A stretch of 33,121 bases of DNA, from the NCBI GenBank assembly GCA_012729315.1, contig JAAYDI010000193.1, positions 1 to 33,121 on the forward strand, in the 5' to 3' direction. Below the pieces are notes generated by a model. The model was not told the DNA's origin and did not search any database. It was given only the letters and a program-made list of their open reading frames with translations. The stretch comes from Planctomycetaceae bacterium (GTDB taxonomy: Bacteria; Planctomycetota; Planctomycetia; Pirellulales; Pirellulaceae). Shown here in pieces: positions 9,543 to 16,865 of this stretch; within the stretch, counting starts at the first letter, position 1, and each line of letters starts with the position of its first letter. Made by a program: the position numbers and the translations under genes.

Positions 9543-9616
9543 TTCGCAGCTCTCAAGTGGTCACGACCAGTGGCTGGCCACGATGCCACGAAAGAGGGGG
9601 GGGTACGGAAAAAAGC

Positions 9617-9645
9617 TTGCAATTGTAATTCTCGTCGTTTAGATT
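9617..9645 (+). promoter_or_regulatory. Candidate promoter for the DUF1559 gene
   Basis: TTGCAA at 9617-9622 and TAGATT at 9640-9645 are 17 bases apart, each matching the sigma-70 consensus at four of six bases. The pair sits 109 bases before ATG 9754. Weak evidence on its own. Confidence 0.3.
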
Positions 9646-9660
9646 GGTGACGGAATCTGG

Positions 9661-9685
9661 CTATCCTGGCGGCGCGCCGGGATAG
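9661..9685. other. Perfect 11-bp hairpin in the leader of the DUF1559 gene
   Basis: Arms 9661-9671 (CTATCCTGGCG) and 9675-9685 (CGCCGGGATAG) pair over 11 positions, with one G-T wobble and a three-base loop. No T-run follows, so it is not a standard intrinsic terminator. It lies in the likely 5' untranslated region and could affect mRNA stability. Confidence 0.5.
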
Positions 9686-9753
9686 AAGACAGTACCTTTT
9701 GAATGGCAGGCTTGTGGTCTTATTCACCTTTAATTGTCAGGAGAGAATCGGTT

Positions 9754-10821
9754 ATGAGTTATCGGCGAAGTCGAAGCGCTTTTACGCTCGTTGAGCTGCT
9801 GGTGGTGATCGCCATCATCGGCGTCCTGGTTGCGCTGCTGTTGCCAGCAGTGCAAGCCGCGCGCGAAGCAGCTCGCAGAATGTCTTGCAGTAACAACCTC
9901 AAGCAATTGGGGCTGGCGCTGCACAACTATCATGACGTGTACAAGTCGTTCCCAAGCCTCTCTCAGGGAACCCAGTTGCCAGACCATACTATGAGTATGT
10001 CGGGCGGAGGCAGTGGTATTGTGTTCCTGCTGCCGTTCATGGAACAGACTGCGCTCTATGAGCAGTGGGGCATGCCGCAAGCTCCCTATCCGGCATGGGG
10101 TCCTGTGGCGTGGTACGACGCGGCCTACCTGCCGCACCGCGAGCAGGTGCCTGGTTTGCTGTGCCCGTCGGATGGGGCTGGTAAGTTCCGTTCCGAGCCC
10201 TACGCTTGGGCAGGTGATACGAACTACAACTTCAACACGGGCGACTTTCCCGAAATCGGTTGGGCCGGCGCGCGGAACCCGCGTGGTTTGTTCGGTAACT
10301 TCAGCTTCGTACGGTTCGGTGAGATCAGCGACGGCACGGCCTACACGATTGCCATGAGCGAGCACGTGGTTAGTTACAGCGGTGCCGCGACGATCCACGG
10401 CGCGTATGTCAGAGCTGATGGTGCGGACTTCAAATCAAACCCGAAGGCGACCTGCTATATCTACAAGGGCATTGGCGAGACGTTCCAGTCGCCGCCGTTG
10501 CTTGAGGGGTTGCGTGGCACGCACTATGCCTGGGGAGCTTGCGTGGTCTCCGCCATGACGACGGTTCTGCCCCCCAACTCAATCGGTTGCACGAACGGCG
10601 CGTCGGAGTGGGGCGGGCAGCATATCTTGCCTCCCGACAGCAACCATCCGACGGGCGTCAATGCCGTGCGTGCGGACGGGTCGGTTGAGTTCGTCGCCGA
10701 CAACATCAACACCGGCGACCTGACTCTTCCTTCGGTTCAAGGTGGAATTAGCCCGTACGGTGTGTGGGGTGCTTTGGGCAGCAAGAACGGCACCGAAGTG
10801 ACTGACTTCGACGAAGACTAG
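9754..10821 (+). CDS. DUF1559 domain protein with type IV pilin-like N-terminal leader
   Basis: A 355-residue protein. ATG 9754 ([21 protein letters not shown]) is chosen over the upstream frame extension to 9703 because AGGAGA precedes it and the prepilin motif then sits at the N terminus. The prepilin-peptidase site is the SA-FTLVE junction, followed by a hydrophobic helix. Then comes the hallmark planctomycete DUF1559 opening ([31 protein letters not shown]) and the globular domain. The C-terminal signature [17 protein letters not shown] resembles the H-X9-DG motif region. Families of these pseudopilin-like proteins occur in many copies per planctomycete genome; their function is unknown, probably envelope or secretion related. 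An intrinsic terminator follows at 10894. Confidence 0.93.
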   Translation: MSYRRSRSAFTLVELLVVIAIIGVLVALLLPAVQAAREAARRMSCSNNLKQLGLALHNYHDVYKSFPSLSQGTQLPDHTMSMSGGGSGIVFLLPFMEQTALYEQWGMPQAPYPAWGPVAWYDAAYLPHREQVPGLLCPSDGAGKFRSEPYAWAGDTNYNFNTGDFPEIGWAGARNPRGLFGNFSFVRFGEISDGTAYTIAMSEHVVSYSGAATIHGAYVRADGADFKSNPKATCYIYKGIGETFQSPPLLEGLRGTHYAWGACVVSAMTTVLPPNSIGCTNGASEWGGQHILPPDSNHPTGVNAVRADGSVEFVADNINTGDLTLPSVQGGISPYGVWGALGSKNGTEVTDFDED

Positions 10822-10854
10822 TCACTACGATCCAGTGTCAGATAACACGAGTTG

Positions 10855-10876
10855 GCGCCGCGCGAGCGCGCGGCGC
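10855..10876. repeat. GC-only near-palindrome (10-bp arms, 2-base centre)
   Basis: GCGCCGCGCG at 10855-10864 and its exact complement at 10867-10876 flank AG. It lies between the DUF1559 stop and the intrinsic terminator, and may add 3' end stability to that transcript. Confidence 0.55.
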
Positions 10877-10893
10877 TGAGGTGAAGATAGACA

Positions 10894-10928
10894 AGCTCCT
10901 GGCGGTTCGGCCGCCAGGAGCTTTTTTT
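10894..10928 (+). terminator. Strong intrinsic terminator of the DUF1559 gene
   Basis: A perfect 12-bp stem, AGCTCCTGGCGG at 10894-10905 against 10911-10922, with a five-base TTCGG loop is followed by a run of seven T (10922-10928). It lies about 70 bases after the stop codon. Confidence 0.93.
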
Positions 10929-11023
10929 ATGTCGATTACCGGGGCGCGGCCGGCGGGACACCGGCAACCCACGATTCCGTTTCGTCCTGGCCCAACGCCC
11001 GCTGCCGTGTCCGGCACAGGAAT

Positions 11024-11233
11024 CTAATCCCTGGGCACCGGCTGATCGGGCCGCACGCCATACTTCCGCTGCCGGGCCCGCCCCCAGGGGCAGCCACCGA
11101 ACGTGATCAGGAGTTCGATCGTCTGCAGGAACTTCGCCAGCCGGCTGCCACGTCTGGCCCGCGTGCAGATGGGACAACGGTGTTCGCAGAAATCGGGGTC
11201 GAACAGCCCCCTCGCGTCCTTCGCACTGGTCAT
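11024..11233 (-). CDS. Small conserved-looking cysteine-rich protein, function unknown
   Basis: A 69-residue protein starting at ATG 11233 with GGGAG seven bases upstream. The N terminus has a metal-site-like cluster C16-E-H-R-C20-P-I-C23. A basic segment (TRARRGSRLAKFLQ), a hydrophobic patch (TIELLITFGG) and C49-PWGRARQRKYGVRPD follow. The compact motif-dense sequence, good ribosome binding site and lack of a longer competing gene support it as real. It may be a small zinc-binding regulator or adaptor, but no function can be assigned. A longer minus-strand frame (10818-11339) over the same DNA looks like a shadow. Confidence 0.65.
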   Translation of the reverse strand: MTSAKDARGLFDPDFCEHRCPICTRARRGSRLAKFLQTIELLITFGGCPWGRARQRKYGVRPDQPVPRD

Positions 11234-11380
11234 GACAGACTCCCGGAGGTGATGAGTGGTTTCCGGACCGATGGTGGCCGCGCCGTGGTATCCAGCTTCC
11301 CAGGCTATCCAGTGTCCCGGTCAGCGCCGGGCGGTACAATGGGGGTTACGCATTTGAGCACCCCTGTGTGGAGACTGATG

Positions 11381-12148
11381 ATGAAGCAGTGGAGATGCCT
11401 GCTGACCGCGGTGACCTGTGCCGCTGTCATGTGGCTGGCTGTGCCCGGCGCACGGGCCGACGATGACGCGCAACCGCAACCGGGCCAGCAACAGCCGCAA
11501 ACGCTGGAGCGGACGGTCAAAGTGACTCTGCGTTACCTGCTGTATCTGCCCGCCGATTATGCGCAGCAGGAGTCCTGGCCGTTGCTGCTGTTCCTGCATG
11601 GCGCGGGAGAACGGGGCGCTGATCTGCAGCGCGTGCAGGTGCATGGCCCGCCCAAGCTGATTGCGGAAGGCAAGCAGTTCCCGTTCGTCGTCGTGTCGCC
11701 GCAGTGTCCAAGCGGCGAGTGGTGGCAGCCACATACGCTGGCGGCGTTGCTGGACGAAGTCATGGAGAAGTACAAGGTCGACCAGGACCGGGTGTACGTG
11801 ACGGGCCTGAGTATGGGGGGCTATGGCACGTGGTCGCTGGCCGCTTTCGCACCGGACCGCTTTGCCGCACTGGTCCCGATCTGTGGAGGTGGCGATGCGC
11901 ACAGTGTCCGTCGTTTTTCGCAGGTACCTGTGTGGGTCTTCCACGGCGCCAAGGATTCGGTCGTGCCGTTGTCGGCATCAGAGACGATGGTTGCAGCGCT
12001 GCGGCAGTTTAACAACCAGGTGAAATTCACTGTCTACCCGGAGGCCGATCACGACTCGTGGACCCAGACGTACAACGACCCGGAGTTGTACAAGTGGCTG
12101 TTGGAGCAGAAGCGGGCCGCGCGGAGCGACGTGCCAGCGCAGCGCTGA
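11381..12148 (+). CDS. Secreted alpha/beta hydrolase (esterase / dienelactone-hydrolase-like)
   Basis: A 255-residue protein. The frame opens at 11180, but the signal peptide (residues 1-26, MKQWRCLLTAVTCAAVMWLA, Ala-rich end ARA) places the start at ATG 11381, or 11378 immediately upstream; GGAG at 11369 serves both. The fold is the serine hydrolase alpha/beta type: oxyanion-region FLHGAGERG (71-79), nucleophile elbow G-L-S144-M-G-G, acid D192 in GAKDSVVP and H224 in EADHDSW. This resembles the polyhydroxybutyrate-depolymerase/phospholipase-carboxylesterase branch. Probably exported and acting on esters of polysaccharides or lipids; the substrate is unknown. Confidence 0.85.
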   Translation: MKQWRCLLTAVTCAAVMWLAVPGARADDDAQPQPGQQQPQTLERTVKVTLRYLLYLPADYAQQESWPLLLFLHGAGERGADLQRVQVHGPPKLIAEGKQFPFVVVSPQCPSGEWWQPHTLAALLDEVMEKYKVDQDRVYVTGLSMGGYGTWSLAAFAPDRFAALVPICGGGDAHSVRRFSQVPVWVFHGAKDSVVPLSASETMVAALRQFNNQVKFTVYPEADHDSWTQTYNDPELYKWLLEQKRAARSDVPAQR

Positions 12149-12175
12149 CGGAGCATCGGTAGAGAGGGGGAGAAG

Positions 12176-12207
12176 GTAGCGGCGGAGCACATGCACTCCG
12201 CCGCTAC
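12176..12207. terminator. Hairpin between convergent genes, possible bidirectional terminator
   Basis: A perfect 12-bp inverted repeat (GTAGCGGCGGAG at 12176-12187, complement at 12196-12207) with an 8-base loop lies between the hydrolase stop (12148) and the stop of the minus-strand gene (12226). There is no T-tract on either side, so termination is inferred from position only. Confidence 0.5.
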
Positions 12208-12225
12208 GTCCGGAGTTTGGATGGC

Positions 12226-13665
12226 CTACACTTCTTCTTCAACCTTCAGATCGAGCAGATCGGCCAGGTGGCGGACACTTTGCAGGTGATCGCCGTAGTA
12301 GACGACCCGGTGCAGCAGGGTCATGGCGTCCTCGGTCTGCAGGACGCGGCTCCAGTTGGCAGCCATTTTGGCCGCGTCCCGGACCTCCGTCACGATCTGC
12401 GTGCGGCAAGCACGAATCGACCGTTCCGGCACCTCAATGATCTTGCCGGTGGAGACGAGGATGGTTTCCAGGTTCACCAGCTTGGTGCGTGTGATCGTCT
12501 CGCCGAGCCGGTAACGCACTTCGGGCACGCAGCCGCTACCGCCGACTTCCGAGTGGCCGCGCAGCAGGTAGGGCGCTTCGGCCCCTTCGGCGCCATCGAG
12601 CTTCAGCGGCGCGGTGCAGTGGGCGGTCCAGACGGCATTGCGCGACGTATCGAAGGTCTGGTTACCCTGGAAGCCCGGCTTATCAAACGCGTACTGGAAC
12701 AGCATCATGGTCAACAGCGAGTCCATATCGCCTTCGCAGGCGGCGGGCAGGCCATTGTCGCGCAACCGGGTGAACCCGAGGCACGGGAACCCGCGGTCCA
12801 GCCAACCCATGCAGGTGCCGACGGCCAGTCCCTGCGCCCGGTGACGCTCCATCAGCCCCTGCAGCGCAATGCTCACTCGCGCCGCCTTGCTGATGTCCTC
12901 ATCGTTCGGTTCCACAATCTCCGTGGCTCCCGCGGTCCAGCGCTGCCCCTCGGCCACGGCCGCATCCTCTGCGACCTGCGCCAGCATCTCGTCGAATTCC
13001 GACTGCTCGACGGCCAGCACTTCGGTACCCAGTTTGTCCTTCACCTGCTGGGGATCGCAGGCAGGAGCGGTGCCCTGCGCGGGAGGAAAGAGCAGGATGC
13101 GCGACTGCCGCATGAACGGAATGACGCGCAGCAACCGCACCGCGCGTTCCAACTCCTGGTAGTCGCTGCTGGCCAGCAGCGTCACACGATGGCCGGCCCG
13201 GCGCCAGCGCATCGGGTACATCCAGTCGTGCCCGCTGGCGGGAAGCGAGAACACGACCAGCGGGTGCTGCCCATCGAGCACGGGCTGGACGACGCCCTTC
13301 AGGGCGAAGCAATGCAGGTTGATCGCCAGCACCGGCGTGCCAGCACCAACCTCTTTCATGACCGCTGCCGTCTCTTGTGGACTATGCACCTGCCGCTCGA
13401 TCAACTCCACGTTGCCGAGTTTGGCTTCCACGTCCGCCAGCACCTGCCGGGCCTTTTCCAGCTGGGAGGGATCGGTATTCCAGCCGCGATCTGCCGGGCC
13501 GGGCGCCCCGGTCAAGAGCACACAGATTCGCGCCTTTTCCTGTGGCGGCAGCGGGGCAACCTGAGACGCCAGCAGATGGGTGTGGGTGGACATTGCCCCC
13601 GCTGCCACCAGCCCACTCATGACGCCTGCCCCTAGAAATGTCCGTCGCGTGCATTGCTCACACAT
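12226..13665 (-). CDS. Tat-exported protein related to L-fucose/L-arabinose isomerases
   Basis: A 479-residue protein beginning MCEQCTRRTFLGAG, a twin-arginine signal (RRTFLG) followed by a hydrophobic stretch, so it is likely exported folded. The middle and C-terminal parts resemble the FucI/AraA-type sugar isomerase fold: the segment around residues 280-330 has GTCMGWLDRGFPCLGFTRL followed by A-CEGDMDSLLTM, matching the family pattern of a Pro-Cys strand and a C/A-E-x-D metal-site region. Cytoplasmic fucose isomerases do not have Tat leaders, so this may be a repurposed periplasmic family. The substrate cannot be predicted. A 201-base gap separates it from the divergent rubredoxin gene. Confidence 0.75.
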   Translation of the reverse strand: MCEQCTRRTFLGAGVMSGLVAAGAMSTHTHLLASQVAPLPPQEKARICVLLTGAPGPADRGWNTDPSQLEKARQVLADVEAKLGNVELIERQVHSPQETAAVMKEVGAGTPVLAINLHCFALKGVVQPVLDGQHPLVVFSLPASGHDWMYPMRWRRAGHRVTLLASSDYQELERAVRLLRVIPFMRQSRILLFPPAQGTAPACDPQQVKDKLGTEVLAVEQSEFDEMLAQVAEDAAVAEGQRWTAGATEIVEPNDEDISKAARVSIALQGLMERHRAQGLAVGTCMGWLDRGFPCLGFTRLRDNGLPAACEGDMDSLLTMMLFQYAFDKPGFQGNQTFDTSRNAVWTAHCTAPLKLDGAEGAEAPYLLRGHSEVGGSGCVPEVRYRLGETITRTKLVNLETILVSTGKIIEVPERSIRACRTQIVTEVRDAAKMAANWSRVLQTEDAMTLLHRVVYYGDHLQSVRHLADLLDLKVEEEV

Positions 13666-13774
13666 CGCTCTGTACTCCAGTGTTATACGTAACTATCGGT
13701 CTGTCCGGTGGGGCGTACCGTCGATGCCACGCCCGCTAACAACTGGGCCCATTGTAACATCGCCTAAAGGCTCT

Positions 13775-13806
13775 TTCAGGTACGTGTGGCCCATTCAGGT
13801 ACGTGT
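13775..13806. promoter_or_regulatory. Direct repeat TTCAGGTACGTGT x2 in a divergent promoter region
   Basis: The 13-base sequence occurs at 13775-13787 and 13794-13806, starts 19 bases apart (about two helical turns). It lies 60-90 bases upstream of the rubredoxin-GltB start. The spacing suits a pair of activator or repressor half-sites; the binding protein is unknown. Confidence 0.4.
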
Positions 13807-13866
13807 ACGGGTTGCCTCACCACGCCCGGTCGGCTGTAATACGCGGTAGCCGCAAAGGAGGTGACC

Positions 13867-15330
13867 ATGGCCCGTTACGAGTGCACGGTGTGCGGATACG
13901 TTTATGACGAGCACGAAGAAGGGGTGGCGTGGGATGCGTTGCCCGCCGACTGGAGTTGCCCCACCTGCGGTGTCGGCAAGTCCGATTTCATTCGCCTGGA
14001 AGAGGCCGGCGAAGCGCCGGCCGCGGCAAGCACAGGAGCGTCGAGCACTGAGGCTGCGCCGTCAGCCAGGAACACAGCGGTCGAGCCGACCGTGGAACTG
14101 ATCCATGCGCTGGCTCAGGACGGGCTGGAAAAAACGGGTCCTCACGGGCCTCTGGTCGCGATGGGGATCCCCCGATCGGCGCTGCCACACTGGGATGATA
14201 TCCAGATCCTGCCGGCCCAGTTGGCGACCCGGCCGCTGGCCGAGGACGTGGCCGTCGACACGCAGCTGGTGATCGGCCCCCGCGCGCGGAAGCCGCTCCA
14301 GCTGGCGATCCCGGTGTTCGTGTCCGACATGAGTTTCGGAGCGCTGTCGGAGGAGGCCAAGACGGCGCTGGCCCACGGCGCTGAAATGGCCGGGACGGGC
14401 ATCTGCTCGGGTGAAGGAGGCATGCTGCCGGAGGAACAGGCGGCCAATTCGCGGTACCTGTTCGAGCTGGGATCGGCGAAGTTCGGCTATACGGAGCGCA
14501 TTCTCCCACAAATCCAAGCCTTTCACTTCAAGGCGGGGCAGGGCGCCAAGACCGGCACCGGAGGCCATCTGCCGGGCAGCAAGGTCCGCGGGAAGATCGC
14601 CGCAGTGCGGCAACTGCCGGAGGGCACCCCCGCCATCTCGCCGCCGACGTTCCCCGACCTGGTGACGGTAGAAGACTACCGCCGTTTCGCCGATTGCGTG
14701 CGGGAACTGACCGGCGGCATCCCCATCGGTCTGAAGATGTCGGCACAGCACATCGAGGCGGACCTGGCCTTTGCGTTGGAGGTCGGCGTGGATTACATCA
14801 TCCTCGATGGGCGAGGGGGTGCCACCGGTTCCGCGCCCGTACTGTTCCGCGACCATATCTCCGTCCCCACGATTCCTGCGCTGGCCCGCGCCCGCCAGTT
14901 CCTCGATGGGCAGGGGCGGTCCGACATCACGCTGATCATCACCGGCGGGCTCCGTACTCCCTGGGACTTCGTCAAAGCACTTTGCCTGGGCGCCGACGGC
15001 ATTGCTGTCGCCAGCGCCGCCCTGCAGGCCATCGGATGCGTGGCGGCCCGGATCTGCCACACCAATGACTGCCCCACCGGAATCGCCACCCAGGACGAGC
15101 GACTGCGAGCGCGGTTGAACGTCGAGCAGGCGGCGGCCAGGCTGGCACGATTCCTGACGGCGTCGGCGACGCTCATGCAGGTCATGGCCCGCGCGTGCGG
15201 GCACACACAACTGCGCCAGTTCCATCAGCACGACATCACGACCTGGAAACGGGAAATGGCCGATCTGGCAGGTATTCCGTACGCAGGGGTCGGACAGTCG
15301 CCATCCGATCGCGCGCCGACCACCACCTGA
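13867..15330 (+). CDS. Rubredoxin - FMN-binding glutamate synthase (GltB-type) fusion
   Basis: A 487-residue protein. AAAGGAGGTGACC immediately precedes ATG 13867, a near-perfect Shine-Dalgarno; the GTG at 13861 is part of that site. Residues 1-45 are rubredoxin with iron ligands C6, C9, C31 and C34. After an Ala/Ser linker comes the glutamate synthase FMN-binding (alpha/beta barrel) domain: SDMSFGALSEEAK, SGEGGM, KAGQGAKTGTGGHLPG, LDGRGGATGSAP and TGGLRTPWDF. The iron-sulfur cysteines C391-x5-C397-x4-C402 fit the GOGAT cluster pattern. The class-II amidotransferase domain is absent, as in archaeal-type enzymes. Rubredoxin probably delivers electrons to FMN; the substrate may be 2-oxoglutarate plus glutamine-derived ammonia, or another compound. 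Confidence 0.88.
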   Translation: MARYECTVCGYVYDEHEEGVAWDALPADWSCPTCGVGKSDFIRLEEAGEAPAAASTGASSTEAAPSARNTAVEPTVELIHALAQDGLEKTGPHGPLVAMGIPRSALPHWDDIQILPAQLATRPLAEDVAVDTQLVIGPRARKPLQLAIPVFVSDMSFGALSEEAKTALAHGAEMAGTGICSGEGGMLPEEQAANSRYLFELGSAKFGYTERILPQIQAFHFKAGQGAKTGTGGHLPGSKVRGKIAAVRQLPEGTPAISPPTFPDLVTVEDYRRFADCVRELTGGIPIGLKMSAQHIEADLAFALEVGVDYIILDGRGGATGSAPVLFRDHISVPTIPALARARQFLDGQGRSDITLIITGGLRTPWDFVKALCLGADGIAVASAALQAIGCVAARICHTNDCPTGIATQDERLRARLNVEQAAARLARFLTASATLMQVMARACGHTQLRQFHQHDITTWKREMADLAGIPYAGVGQSPSDRAPTTT

Positions 15331-15435
15331 GCGCACCCGGCACTCTACAACGTCGTCTCGATCCAGGACCACATGATCGAGTTCGACGACACAGCCCACT
15401 TCGACGGGAGGCCCGTGCGCGACATCAAACCGTGT
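15331..15435 (+). pseudogene. Decayed C-terminal fragment of a TrmO/TsaA-like gene
   Basis: Directly after the GltB-type stop (15328-15330), and in the same frame, the DNA reads YNVVSIQDHMIEFDDTAHFDGRPVRDIKPCLPVMT. The DGRPVRDIKPCLP part matches the TrmO/TsaA hallmark DGTPLLDIKPY, seen intact in the gene at 18318-18797. The matching coding sequence has no plausible start and no N-terminal half, and then merges into the tail of the opposite-strand carbonic anhydrase gene. I read it as the remnant of a second TrmO-family gene. Based on eye alignment only. Confidence 0.55.
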
Positions 15436-15462
15436 CTGCCGGTGATGACACGGCGACCGGCG

Positions 15463-16029
15463 CTACGGTGCCGGACCGGGCGGGGGCCAGGTGCTCCCGC
15501 GCCCGCCGTCCGTTGCCTCGATCGCGGCGCGGCAGATGGCCGCCCGCTGCACATAGCGTCCCGCCGTCTCCGCGATCCAGGCGACTTCCGCGCCGGTTAC
15601 CTCGCGGTGGATCCGGCCAGGCACACCGACAACCAGCGACCGGTCGGGGACTTCCATCCCCTCGGGGACCAGTGTGCCGGCCCCGATCAGACAATGCCGG
15701 CCGATGCGGGCCCCGTTGAGCACGATGGCGCCGATACCGATGAGCGACTGGGCTCCGATCCAACAACCGTGCAGCACCGCCGCATGCCCCACCGTACACT
15801 CTTGGCTGATCGTCAGCGGATACGCCGGGTCGGTATGGAGGACGCAGTGCTCCTGGATGTTGGACCGTGCGCCGACGTCAATCGGTTCGTTATCGCCGCG
15901 CAGCACCGAGCCGAACCAGACACTCACTTCCGGCGCCAGCCGCACGCTGCCCACGATGATGGCCTGCGGGGCAATCCAGACGCTCGGCGCGTCGACGACC
16001 GGTTTCCGACCAGCATACTCGATCAACAT
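15463..16029 (-). CDS. Gamma-class carbonic anhydrase-like hexapeptide-repeat protein
   Basis: A 188-residue protein. ATG 16029 has AGGA upstream; the open frame to 16131 lacks homology-like sequence. The left-handed beta-helix hexapeptide pattern is clear (IIVGSVRLAPEVSVW, CWIGAQSLIGIGAIVLNGARIGRHCLIGAG). The three zinc-ligand histidines of the gamma-CA/YrdA/PaaY group are present: H65 (VLHTD), H82 (TVGHAAV) and H87 (VLHGC). It likely forms a trimer in the cytoplasm. Family members may hydrate CO2 or act as metal-dependent acyl/CoA hydrolases, so the activity is unproven. Its C-terminal coding end abuts the TrmO-like remnant. Confidence 0.88.
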   Translation of the reverse strand: MLIEYAGRKPVVDAPSVWIAPQAIIVGSVRLAPEVSVWFGSVLRGDNEPIDVGARSNIQEHCVLHTDPAYPLTISQECTVGHAAVLHGCWIGAQSLIGIGAIVLNGARIGRHCLIGAGTLVPEGMEVPDRSLVVGVPGRIHREVTGAEVAWIAETAGRYVQRAAICRAAIEATDGGRGSTWPPPGPAP

Positions 16030-16205
16030 TGGCACAGTCCTTTCCCGCGTTGGTCTCTCACATTCTGGCGACCAGGGAACGGCAGGTGTAGGGAGGGTCC
16101 GCAGGACGCGCAGCGGCTTGCAGTGGTGCACCGGGCCCGTTCTAATCGCATCGGGTCTCGTGATCGTGTGTGTCCATACCGTCTCAGGAGCAGAGGATTC
16201 TGACC

Positions 16206-16811
16206 ATGAAAATCTCCATCATTGCCGGCAGCCACCGCCGAGAAGCCGAGTCCCAGCGGGTCGCGCACTATCTGCACAGGGTCCTGGAAAAGATGGGGGT
16301 GGGCAACCTGTACCTGCTGTCGCTCTCCGGCAATCCCCTGCCACTCTGGGACGAGGGGGCCTGGGAGGACGACCCGCAATGGCACGCCCTGTGGGGGCCC
16401 TGCGCCACGGAGCTGCGCAGTTCGGACGGGTACGTGATCGTCGCGCCGGAGTGGTCGGGGATGGTACCGGCCGGCCTGAAGAACTTCTTCCTGCTGTGCG
16501 GCACCGATCTCCTAGCGCACAAGCCGGGCCTGATCGTCACCGTCTCGGCCTCCCAAGGGGGCGTCTATCCGGTAGCCGAGCTGCGGATGAGCAGCTACAA
16601 GAACACTCGCATCTGTTACATACCCGACCACGTGGTTGTGCGGAATGTCGGCCAGGTGCTGCGGGGCGACCAGGCGGCGGATGAGTACGACAGTGCGCTG
16701 CGTGCCCGCATCGAGTACTCCCTGCGCGTCCTGCTGGAATATGCCGCCGCGCTGCGGCAGGTACGGGAAAGCGGCGTGATCGACCTTAACAGATTCCCTT
16801 ACGGCATGTAG
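16206..16811 (+). CDS. NADPH-dependent FMN reductase family protein
   Basis: A 201-residue flavodoxin-fold protein. ATG 16206 follows AGGAG/GAGG purine tracts; an in-frame GTG at 16170 is less likely. The N terminus MKISIIAGSHRREAESQRVA is the FMN-phosphate-binding loop. The segment YVIVAPEWSGMVPAGLKNFF corresponds to the family motif that contacts the flavin and normally reads PEYNGSxPxxLKN. It probably reduces FMN or quinones in the cytoplasm using NAD(P)H. It starts divergently from the gamma-CA gene, and the MATE exporter follows in the same direction within about 55 bases. Confidence 0.87.
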   Translation: MKISIIAGSHRREAESQRVAHYLHRVLEKMGVGNLYLLSLSGNPLPLWDEGAWEDDPQWHALWGPCATELRSSDGYVIVAPEWSGMVPAGLKNFFLLCGTDLLAHKPGLIVTVSASQGGVYPVAELRMSSYKNTRICYIPDHVVVRNVGQVLRGDQAADEYDSALRARIEYSLRVLLEYAAALRQVRESGVIDLNRFPYGM

Positions 16812-16865
16812 AGTCGTGATCGGCGTGTGAAGGGACAGATCGGCGAAGGCAGGGCAGATCGGACG

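Noticed and set aside
10818-11339. 173-codon minus-strand frame over the small Cys-rich gene
   Set aside because: Low-complexity, no motif or ribosome binding site; the 69-residue frame inside it has a good start and motif.
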